The notes beneath the pieces are model-generated. The model had not been told where the DNA came from. It was given only the letters and a program-made list of their open reading frames with translations, and did no database searches. The translations under genes were made by a program, and so were the position numbers. Below, piece after piece: positions 1-5,387 of a stretch of DNA of 10,031 nucleotides. Source of the stretch: Flavobacteriales bacterium (GTDB taxonomy: Bacteria; Bacteroidota; Bacteroidia; Flavobacteriales; Flavobacteriaceae); contig JALWYR010000269.1 of the NCBI GenBank assembly GCA_027003085.1, forward strand, positions 1 through 10,031, written 5' to 3'. Every line of letters begins with the position of its first letter. Within the stretch, counting starts at the first letter, position 1.

Positions 1-2
1 TA

Positions 3-82
3 ACAAATCGTTAATCATCTGTTCGAAGTTCGATATTAAAGCGGGATTTATCGCGCGCCCAAAGCGCCAGGGATGGGAGCGG
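3..82. repeat. Direct repeat copy A (~80 bp)
   Basis: This stretch matches 700-780 in the same orientation with about two substitutions and one small indel. Both copies begin with acaaatcgttaatcatctgt and end with ccagggatgggagcgg. They diverge completely straight after that: copy A runs into the hairpin tract and copy B into a GC-rich tail. The window begins at position 1, so the left limit of the repeat is uncertain. No coding function is apparent. It is probably a dispersed intergenic repeat or the shared end of two related repeat elements. Confidence 0.85.
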
Positions 83-101
83 ATTGCTTTATGTTTTCCT
101 T

Positions 102-436
102 GTTCTTTCTTTTGCTTGCCCAAAAGAAAGAACCAAATCATTAAAAATGTTTTTTGTTCGGCTTCGCCGAACAAAGAAAAGGGCACTTTTTCAATAAATT
201 TTTCGGGGCGTCATTGGGGTAAAATTTATGACGCCCCGAAAACCGCGGTCAAAATTTGGCGGGCTGCGCCCTGGATTTCCAAATTTTGCCCGCCTATTTT
301 GGTGAAAAAGATTTTGTTATTCGCTTCGCGAATCTTGGATTTTTCAATCAATACCCAAAGGGCGAGTGTAACATCAACGGAACGCGTTTCCACCGTGTTG
401 GGCCCATTTGTCATTCCCGCGAAAGCGGGAATCCAG
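102..436. repeat. Hairpin-rich repeat-like tract
   Basis: Perfect inverted repeats follow one another: 102-114/121-133 (13 bp), 153-162/166-175 (10 bp, TTC loop), 200-214/228-242 (15 bp), 250-259/279-288 (10 bp), 258-264/288-294 (7 bp, mutually exclusive with the previous pair), 319-324/328-333 (6 bp) and 413-420/425-432 (8 bp, GAAA loop). The last carries the attcccgcgaaagcgggaat core of a repeat found very widely between bacterial genes. Open frames cross the tract on both strands, but they are by-products of the palindromes and show no protein family. The element could be mobile, structural or transcribed; the sequence does not decide. Confidence 0.65.
412..436. repeat. REP-like palindrome (attcccgc-GAAA-gcgggaat)
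   Basis: An 8-bp perfect stem closes a GAAA tetraloop. This is the core of a dispersed extragenic palindrome that is often mistranslated as the peptide VIPAKAGIQ in database proteins. A single copy is visible here, at the right end of the hairpin tract. Whether it works as an RNA stabiliser, a protein-binding site or a relic of a mobile element cannot be told. Confidence 0.7.
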
Positions 437-496
437 AAAAATAATGTAACATTTGTATTTAGACTCCTCATCAATCCCTTGGGTGTGAATCCTCTC

Positions 497-518
497 CTTC
501 AATGTTTACAGTAGCAGA
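497..518 (+). repeat. 22-nt repeat motif, copy 1
   Basis: The motif cttcaatgtttacagtag plus four more bases sits just left of the 524-662 palindrome. A second copy with 19 of 22 matches lies just right of that palindrome at 669-690. A third, reverse-complemented copy lies at 7943-7962; the exact match between copies 1 and 3 covers 495-515 and 7943-7963 (21 nt). The repeat therefore recurs next to or inside intergenic palindromic elements. Confidence 0.7.
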
Positions 519-523
519 GCGGT

Positions 524-662
524 GTCATTCCGACGGAGCCGCGCAGCGGCGACGAGGAATCTCTTCACGGATTGGATAATAGGAACGTAATATTCCGCCC
601 CGGATGAAACATCCGTGTCGAGATTTCTCAGTCGCGCCCTTCGGGCGCTCCATCGAAATGAC
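524..662. repeat. Imperfect palindromic intergenic element (139 bp)
   Basis: The left arm (gtcattccgacggagc..., 524-563) is nearly the reverse complement of the right arm (...gctccatcgaaatgac, about 620-662); outer ends are gtcatt and aatgac. The right arm contains its own hairpin, gcgccc (634-639) with gggcgc (643-648). I know similar sequences as abundant intergenic repeats in Bacteroidota genomes, which is recollection and not a search. It encodes no protein. It resembles a small MITE-like or REP-like element, and the two flanking 22-nt motif copies may be part of it. Confidence 0.6.
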
Positions 663-668
663 AGTCTT

Positions 669-690
669 CTTCAATATTTTCAGTAGGAGA
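669..690 (+). repeat. 22-nt repeat motif, copy 2
   Basis: This copy of the motif at 497-518 differs at three positions. It stands seven bases beyond the right end of the 524-662 palindrome, so the palindrome lies between two same-orientation motif copies. They are too long and too diverged for an ordinary target-site duplication. A composite repeat unit is likelier. Confidence 0.6.
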
Positions 691-699
691 ATATAAATC

Positions 700-780
700 A
701 CAAATCGTTAATCATCTGTTCGAAGTTCGATATTCAAGCGCGATTTATCGCGCGCAAAAAAGCGCCAGGGATGGGAGCGG
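700..780. repeat. Direct repeat copy B (81 bp)
   Basis: Second copy of the repeat at 3-82. Here the internal palindrome gcgcgat-tt-atcgcgc (738-753) is perfect, while copy A has one arm substituted. The two copies bracket 617 bp holding the hairpin tract and the 139-bp palindrome. Recombination between them could delete that interval. Confidence 0.85.
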
Positions 781-984
781 TATGAGCCGAAACGGCACCG
801 TAGCCCTGCCGCGGCGGGGTGACTGACAGCGGGAAGCCGCACCGCCGCGAATTGCAGGGCAAGAGTGGCGTGAGGCGAATTTAAGCGGACAGCCCGGCCG
901 GCGCCACGTGAACGTGCTGCCGGACAAGCCGAAGGCGAAGACCGGCAGCTTACGTGAACGTGTGCGCCGGGGCGCCAAAAAAAA
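781..984. other. GC-rich non-coding tail downstream of rarA
   Basis: This stretch follows direct-repeat copy B and reaches the rarA stop codon. It is strikingly GC-rich. It contains two direct copies of acgtgaacgtg (906-916 and 952-962) and an 8-bp stem gctgccgg/ccggcagc (916-923/942-949). A minus-strand frame stays open across it but matches no family I know and would overlap rarA out of frame. I see no gene here and no clear rarA terminator. It is probably part of the same repeat family as 700-780. Confidence 0.5.
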
Positions 985-2250
985 TTATGACTCGTTTTTC
1001 CGGGAAGTGCGGCGCAAATACTCGTCCAGTTTGCGTTCTGCGGGATTGTCGGCGGGCTTGTAAAACCGGATGTTTTCCAAGCCCCCGGGCAAGTAATTTT
1101 GCGGGGTAAAGTGCCCGGGGAAATCGTGCGGATATTTGTAGCCCTTACCATAGCCCAATTTGCGTGCAAAAGCCGACGAAGCATTGCGCAGATGAAGGGG
1201 CACGGGCAGGTTTCCCGTTTTGCGCACTTGCGCTTGGGCTTCGTTGATGGCCTTGTAGGCCGAATTGCTTTTGGGCGATGCGGCCAAGTAAATCGTAGCT
1301 TCCGACAGGATTATCCGCGCCTCGGGCCAGCCGATGCGCATCACGGCATCGAAGGCGGCATTGGCCATCAACAGAGCGTTGGGATTGGCCAAACCGATGT
1401 CTTCGGCGGCCGAAATCACCAGGCGGCGGGCAATAAACTCGGGCTTTTCGCCGGCCTCGATCATCCGGGCCAGCCAATAAACCGCCGCATCGGGGTCGCT
1501 GCCGCGAATGGATTTGATAAAAGCCGAAATGACCTCGTAATGCCAATCGCCCTTTTTGTCGTAGGCCGGTTGGTTGCGTAGTATTCCTGCCATTTGCTCC
1601 GCTGTGAGTTCGGACGTTCCGGCCGTAAGCACCACCAATTCCAGGGCATTGAGCAAACGGCGGGCGTCGCCACCGGCGTAGGCAATCAGAAAATCCTCGT
1701 CGATGTTTTGAATATTTTTGCTGCGAAGCACATCGTCTTCTTCCAATGCACGGCGAAGCAGTGTGCGCAGGCCCTCGTCGTCCACCGGTTTGAGCACAAA
1801 GGTGTGCATACGCGACAGCAAGGCGTTGTTGATTTCAAAGCCCGGATTTTCGGTGGTGGCGCCGATGAGCACGAATTGCCCCTTTTCGATGCCTTCGAGC
1901 AGGGCGTCCTGTTGGGTTTTATTAAAACGATGAATTTCGTCCAGGAAAATCAGCGGTTGGCGGGCAAACAGGGGATTTTTTTCATACTTGTTCACTATTT
2001 CCTTGATTTCCTTCACGCCCGAACGGGCGCCGCTAAGGGCGTAAAAAGGCCGGCCGGATTGCTTGGCAATAATTTGCGCCAGGGTGGTTTTGCCCGTGCC
2101 GGGCGGCCCCCAAAAAAGCATCGAAAACAGTTCGCCGCCTTCGAGCATCCGTCGCAAGACCGAATCCGGGCCGGTGAGATGTTCCTGGCCCACCACGCGG
2201 TCGAGCGTTTGCGGACGCATGCGTTCGGGCAAAGGCAAATGCGCGGTCAT
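985..2250 (-). CDS. rarA: Replication-associated recombination protein A (RarA/MgsA AAA+ ATPase)
   Basis: A 421-residue AAA+ ATPase of the clamp-loader-like RarA/MgsA/WRNIP1 family, which acts in the cytoplasm at stalled replication forks and gaps. Motifs appear in order: PLPERMRPQTLDRVVGQEHL (residues 6-25), Walker A GPPGTGKTT (48-56), Walker B LIFLDE (100-105) followed by IHRFNKTQQDALL, sensor 1 GATTEN (130-135), a probable arginine finger R147 in NALLSR, and sensor 2 in GGDARRLLNALE. The remaining ~200 residues form the family's tetramerisation and C-terminal domain; length is normal. Its ATG overlaps the rpe stop as ATGA, which favours this start over Met11 and suggests translational coupling. 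It is the last gene of its cluster; repeats follow its stop directly. Confidence 0.97.
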   Translation of the reverse strand: MTAHLPLPERMRPQTLDRVVGQEHLTGPDSVLRRMLEGGELFSMLFWGPPGTGKTTLAQIIAKQSGRPFYALSGARSGVKEIKEIVNKYEKNPLFARQPLIFLDEIHRFNKTQQDALLEGIEKGQFVLIGATTENPGFEINNALLSRMHTFVLKPVDDEGLRTLLRRALEEDDVLRSKNIQNIDEDFLIAYAGGDARRLLNALELVVLTAGTSELTAEQMAGILRNQPAYDKKGDWHYEVISAFIKSIRGSDPDAAVYWLARMIEAGEKPEFIARRLVISAAEDIGLANPNALLMANAAFDAVMRIGWPEARIILSEATIYLAASPKSNSAYKAINEAQAQVRKTGNLPVPLHLRNASSAFARKLGYGKGYKYPHDFPGHFTPQNYLPGGLENIRFYKPADNPAERKLDEYLRRTSRKNES

Positions 2251-2906
2251 TGTCCGGCGGTCAAAAGCGTTTGGATGGCCTGCAAGGGGTCGGAATGGCC
2301 GAACACATAGCTTCCGGCCACCAGCACACGGGCACCGGCTTCAACTGCCAAAGGGGCCGTTTGGTCGTTGATACCGCCGTCCACTTCGATCAGGCAGGAT
2401 GGATTAAGCAAATCGATCATGGTTTTGAGCCGGCGGATTTTTTCCAGCGCCACGGGAATAAATTCTTGTCCGCCAAAACCGGGATTGACCGACATAATCA
2501 ACACCAAATCGGCATAGGGGATAATATCTTCCAAACATGCTACGGGCGTGGCGGGATTAATGGCCACACCGAATTGTTTTCCGGCCTTTTTGACCTGTTG
2601 CATAAGCCGGTGCAAGTGGGTGGCCGCTTCGTAGTGCACCGTAATCAGGTCGGCTCCGGCGCGGGCAAATGCTTCCACATAGCGTCCGGGGTTTTCGATC
2701 ATCAAATGCACATCGAATTTTTTGTCCGAAAACGGACGCAGGGCCTTAATCACGGGCATCCCGAAGGTGATGTTGGGCACAAAATGTCCGTCCATCACGT
2801 CCCAATGAATCCATTGGGCGGGGCTGCGGTCGATGAGTTCCACCGCTTGGCGCAGGCAGGAAAAATCCGCCGACAAAACCGAAGGGGCTATGATGGGAGT
2901 TTGCAT
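2247..2906 (-). CDS. rpe: Ribulose-phosphate 3-epimerase
   Basis: A 219-residue TIM-barrel enzyme that interconverts D-ribulose 5-phosphate and D-xylulose 5-phosphate in the cytoplasmic pentose phosphate pathway. Family signatures are all present: APSVLSADF at residues 7-15, HWDVMDGHFVPNITFG at 34-49, DVHLMIENP at 65-73, MSVNPGFGGQEFIP at 138-151 and EVDGGIN at 174-180. By family knowledge the metal ligands are H34, D36, H67 and D176, with D36 and D176 as acid/base residues; all are intact. Length is typical. Its stop overlaps the rarA start by four bases, and its start lies only four bases after the stop of the upstream membrane-protein gene, so all are probably on one transcript. No unusual feature is seen. 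Confidence 0.97.
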   Translation of the reverse strand: MQTPIIAPSVLSADFSCLRQAVELIDRSPAQWIHWDVMDGHFVPNITFGMPVIKALRPFSDKKFDVHLMIENPGRYVEAFARAGADLITVHYEAATHLHRLMQQVKKAGKQFGVAINPATPVACLEDIIPYADLVLIMSVNPGFGGQEFIPVALEKIRRLKTMIDLLNPSCLIEVDGGINDQTAPLAVEAGARVLVAGSYVFGHSDPLQAIQTLLTAGQ

Positions 2907-2910
2907 AATC

Positions 2911-3639
2911 TCAATTTTCCGGTTTGTGTTTTGATTTTGTTTTCGCTTGGGTCTTTGTTTTTTGCAAATAAATTTTTTCGTAAAAATCGGTATTAAAAAT
3001 CGAAGACGAAAGGATTTCGTCCATTAAAATCACTTTTTCGAGCTCCCAAGCCAATCCGGTTTCTTTTGGTGGTTGTGAAGGATTTTCATTATACAAATTT
3101 AAATAATTCGTCGTAAGGATTACCTCTTTTTCTTTTGTTCTGAAACCACTGTAAACAGGTAAAATTTTAATATATCTCGAAACACCCGGAATAGGTAAAA
3201 AGGTAACCCATCCCACATATACTTTATCACTTTTTAATGTTAAAAGAACAAGTTTTTCGTTCGTTACGGCATCTTCCAACATTTTTTCCAACAAACTGCC
3301 GATTTTCTGAATGGCTTTAATCAATTGTTTACGTTCATTGAAAATTTTATTACCCAAAAAAACAAATACAAATGCAAAAACCAGTGTAGAAGTCGAAGTG
3401 ATTAAATAAGGTTGTTTATAGGGAAAACGCTCGACAACCCACGTATAAAGTTGAGGACGAAAATGAATGATTAAAAACCTGATAACTAAAACAGTAGCAC
3501 CCAAATAGGTACCTTTGAGCACTGTTTCATATATCAAACGTTGCTTATCGAGCCTTTGTTGGGTAAATTTAAAATAATGAGCACGCGTGATCCAGAAATA
3601 TCCAGCGACCAATGGAAATATAAAAAGGTTCCAAGGCAT
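2911..3639 (-). CDS. Hypothetical membrane protein with three predicted N-terminal helices
   Basis: I cannot assign this 242-residue protein to a family. Hydrophobic segments at about residues 5-18, 43-60 and 78-100 look like membrane helices. A charged, partly helical region (101-125) follows, then a soluble domain containing LVLLTLKSDKVYVGWV and ILPVYSGFRTKEKEVILTTNY, probably beta-rich. The C-terminal tail is lysine-rich (KTKTQAKTKSKHKPEN). The soluble part is probably cytoplasmic, by inference from that basic tail. It is much more AT-rich than rpe and rarA immediately downstream, which suggests later acquisition. A 10-bp gap separates it from the small gene upstream and a 4-bp gap from rpe, so it likely shares their transcript. 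No catalytic motif is visible. Confidence 0.8.
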   Translation of the reverse strand: MPWNLFIFPLVAGYFWITRAHYFKFTQQRLDKQRLIYETVLKGTYLGATVLVIRFLIIHFRPQLYTWVVERFPYKQPYLITSTSTLVFAFVFVFLGNKIFNERKQLIKAIQKIGSLLEKMLEDAVTNEKLVLLTLKSDKVYVGWVTFLPIPGVSRYIKILPVYSGFRTKEKEVILTTNYLNLYNENPSQPPKETGLAWELEKVILMDEILSSSIFNTDFYEKIYLQKTKTQAKTKSKHKPEN

Positions 3640-3649
3640 ATTTTACGAC

Positions 3650-3889
3650 TCACTGTAATTCGGGATAAATTTTGTCCGCTTTTGATTTATTATAATTGTC
3701 AATACTTTTGGTAATTTCAGAATCCAATAACCTTTGTATGGTTTGTTTAATGCTTTCTTGCTTTAACAATTCGTGGGCTTCCACATAAAGATGTCCATCG
3801 GGTGAAACCTTGATGTAATCGGGAATTTTGGCTTCCTCGTTATTATTTTTTCCTAAAACTTTGGACCAAATCTTTTTAAAAAGACACAT
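3650..3889 (-). CDS. Small hypothetical protein (79 aa)
   Basis: I do not recognise this short protein. It starts with a basic, amphipathic segment (MCLFKKIWSKVLGK), has a likely extended stretch (PDYIKVSPDGHLYVEAHE) and then a predicted helical half (LLKQESIKQTIQRLLDSEI...). There is no membrane helix or signal peptide. Support for it being real comes from its position ten bases ahead of the membrane-protein gene, the same strand, the shared AT-rich composition, and a plausible amino-acid mix without frame-shadow bias. The two may work together as a pair. The ATG at 3889 is the only sensible start. Confidence 0.6.
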   Translation of the reverse strand: MCLFKKIWSKVLGKNNNEEAKIPDYIKVSPDGHLYVEAHELLKQESIKQTIQRLLDSEITKSIDNYNKSKADKIYPELQ

Positions 3890-3955
3890 TTTCTTGTTTT
3901 TTTTATTATGAAAACAAATACCAGGCCAGATATTTATTATGCATTAATACAAAAA

Positions 3956-3963
3956 CAAATTTA
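3956..3963 (-). promoter_or_regulatory. Candidate Bacteroidota -7 box (TAAATTTG)
   Basis: Read on the minus strand, this matches the TAnnTTTG -7 consensus and lies 66 bases before the ATG of the small gene at 3889. It could drive the hypothetical pair, rpe and rarA. No matching -33 TTTG lies at the usual distance, and the region is AT-rich, so a chance match is quite possible. Confidence 0.25.
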
Positions 3964-3966
3964 CAA

Positions 3967-3987
3967 AAAATTCCGAACTTTTAGTTC
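3967..3987 (-). terminator. Weak candidate terminator of the ATPase gene
   Basis: On the minus strand a short stem gaact/agttc (3983-3987 with 3975-3979) is followed after four bases by a run of T residues (3965-3970). It lies just beyond the ATPase stop codon at 4000. Five base pairs with a three-base loop is weak, so termination here is only a possibility. Confidence 0.25.
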
Positions 3988-3999
3988 TTAGCCCTACAA

Positions 4000-5142
4000 T
4001 TAGGTGGTGTATTGGGATACAAACGGAATATATTGCTCCGGCGCCGGAGAAATAACACTAAAAGATGCATCCGGATAGGCACGGGCAAAAGCCGGCGGAA
4101 TTTTTGCTTTTTTGCGGGTATTGAATTTAAATTCATAAGCCCGAAGCCGGTCGCCCGATGTTTCGATATAATCGATTTCACTTCCCTGTTTGGTGCGCCA
4201 AAAATAGGGGTTGACCTGCTGCCGGTGATTGTGGATTAACTTAATCCGTTCGGATATTAAAAAATTTTCCCACAGTGCACCTGTGTCATTACGCAATTCC
4301 AAAGGATTGAAATTATTAATCAAGGCATTACGAATACCGTTGTCATAAAAATAAATTTTCCTACTCCTTTTAAGCTCATTGCGCAAATTCCGCCCGTAGG
4401 GCGTCAGCCGGAACAAAACGAAAGCTTGTTCCAACAGGTCGATATAATGTTCCACCGTTTCGTGATGGAGACCGGTAATTTGTGCCAACTCATTATAGGA
4501 AACAAGTTGTCCCACTTGGAATGCCAAAGCTTGTAACAAACGAATGATTTTATCGGATTTGCGTATCCGGTTCCAAATCAAAATATCTTTGAACAAATAA
4601 CTTTCGGTCAATTCCCGTAAAATATCAATTTTGCGGTCTGGGTTTAAAACCACCTCGGGATAGTAACCGTAAATGAGCCGTTGGGGTAAATAAGTGTGCT
4701 CGGTAAAGGCTCCGTGAAACCCTGCCATTTCTTCGAACGAAAAAGGAAACAACAAAAATTCCCATTTACGGCCGGTAAGCGGTTCGTTAATTTTATTGCT
4801 CAAATCAAATGATGATGAACCGCTTACCAATAGTCTAATATTCGGAAATTGATCGATAATAATTTTTAATTTCAGGCCCACATCAGGTATATTTTGTGCT
4901 TCGTCAATTACCACTGTTCCTTGTCCGGGCAGGAAAAGACGAAACCGGCTTTCGGATGCCCGGGCAAATAAATTTTGAACTTCCACATTATCGGCATTAA
5001 ACCAATGGACATTTTCCAACCCATCGGTTAATTGCTTCAATAATGTGGTTTTTCCCGTTCGCCGTGCACCGTAAATCAGTATGGCCCGCCTGTCATCCCA
5101 ACTGGCTTTTATTTGTGATTCTATAATACGTTTGATAAACAT
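4000..5142 (-). CDS. DUF4143-type AAA family ATPase
   Basis: A 380-residue protein of the ATPase family with an N-terminal P-loop domain and a DUF4143 region, common in many copies in Bacteroidota and archaea; its biological role is not established. Walker A is GARRTGKTT (residues 25-33), Walker B VVIDEAQNIPD (77-87, D80/E81), a sensor-like RLLVSGSSSFDLS (103-115), then EPLTGRKWEFLLFPFSFEE (120-138). A winged-helix-like stretch (about 200-270) and the DUF4143 segment follow. Near the C terminus SEIDYIE (D324) and YEFKFN (E337-x-K339) resemble the D...ExK layout of PD-(D/E)xK nucleases, a fold reported in related ATPases. I chose Met64 of the longer frame because the family starts with FIKR-type residues; the upstream extension covers the repeat-rich promoter region. 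Divergent from the DUF5916 gene. Confidence 0.9.
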   Translation of the reverse strand: MFIKRIIESQIKASWDDRRAILIYGARRTGKTTLLKQLTDGLENVHWFNADNVEVQNLFARASESRFRLFLPGQGTVVIDEAQNIPDVGLKLKIIIDQFPNIRLLVSGSSSFDLSNKINEPLTGRKWEFLLFPFSFEEMAGFHGAFTEHTYLPQRLIYGYYPEVVLNPDRKIDILRELTESYLFKDILIWNRIRKSDKIIRLLQALAFQVGQLVSYNELAQITGLHHETVEHYIDLLEQAFVLFRLTPYGRNLRNELKRSRKIYFYDNGIRNALINNFNPLELRNDTGALWENFLISERIKLIHNHRQQVNPYFWRTKQGSEIDYIETSGDRLRAYEFKFNTRKKAKIPPAFARAYPDASFSVISPAPEQYIPFVSQYTT

Positions 5143-5153
5143 AACTTCGTTAT

Positions 5154-5251
5154 CTATCCGCAAAAATAACAAAAATTTCGCCAACCTAACAGCAAAAAGT
5201 CTATACTTTTCGTCAGTATATCCGCAAAAAGTCAAGAATTTTTGCGGATAG
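5154..5251. repeat. Triple-motif region with hairpin (TATCCGCAAAAA)
   Basis: The 12-mer tatccgcaaaaa occurs at 5155-5166 and 5219-5230, and its exact reverse complement at 5239-5250. The last two form a perfect 12-bp inverted repeat around an 8-base spacer. The outer copies extend to 13 bp (5154-5166/5239-5251), so the block also has terminal inverted repeats. A smaller pair, aaaagt/actttt (5195-5200/5205-5210), lies between. It may be an operator array for the ATPase gene or a tiny REP-like element. The T run lies inside the stem, so a standard terminator is unlikely. Confidence 0.7.
5161..5168 (-). promoter_or_regulatory. Candidate -7 box for the ATPase gene (TATTTTTG)
   Basis: On the minus strand this fits TAnnTTTG and lies 18 bases before the chosen ATG at 5142, which would give a short leader of about a dozen bases. 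A TTTG at 5193-5196 is a possible -33 element, but the spacing of about 24 bases is longer than usual. The box overlaps one copy of the 12-mer motif, so binding there could block transcription. Confidence 0.35.
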
Positions 5252-5387
5252 GAAGCTCTCACTTCCCATTTCGTCCAATAAAACGGCGTAATGATAAATC
5301 CAAATGAACCGCTTATCGGATTTCCGTTCAATTATCCTTGTAACAAAGCGTTTATTTATTCATCTTTATCACGAAAATCATAGAACA

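Noticed and set aside
116..514. 132-aa plus-strand open frame (and overlapping frames at 226-474 and 256-444)
   Set aside because: It runs through the hairpin tract and the widespread VIPAKAGIQ-type repeat; the palindromes keep several frames open on both strands. No domain or export signal is seen.
1..984. CRISPR array or tandem satellite
   Set aside because: The repeats differ in length and type, and no regular repeat-spacer pattern exists.
708..1184. 158-aa minus-strand open frame
   Set aside because: It crosses direct-repeat copy B and the GC-rich tail and overlaps the end of rarA out of frame. Its composition (Arg, Ala, Ser, Pro-rich) is that of a frame shadow in GC-rich DNA.
1594..2310. 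238-aa plus-strand open frame opposite rarA
   Set aside because: It is antisense to the strongly conserved rarA coding sequence and shows no family features.
2250..2996. 248-aa plus-strand open frame opposite rpe
   Set aside because: It is antisense to rpe, whose catalytic motifs are complete; the frame has no recognisable domain.
5219..5250. Perfect hairpin as an intrinsic terminator
   Set aside because: The T run is within the stem and no T tract follows on either strand. The hairpin also lies upstream of both neighbouring genes.
5143..5331. N-terminal extension of the ATPase to an ATG at 5331
   Set aside because: The extra 63 residues would be translated from the motif-repeat region and from beyond it towards the DUF5916 gene. 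The family normally starts just before the P-loop, which fits Met at 5142.
5304..5387. Upstream ATG for the DUF5916 gene
   Set aside because: It would place 28 residues ahead of a good signal peptide; the ATG at 5388 gives a normal export signal.
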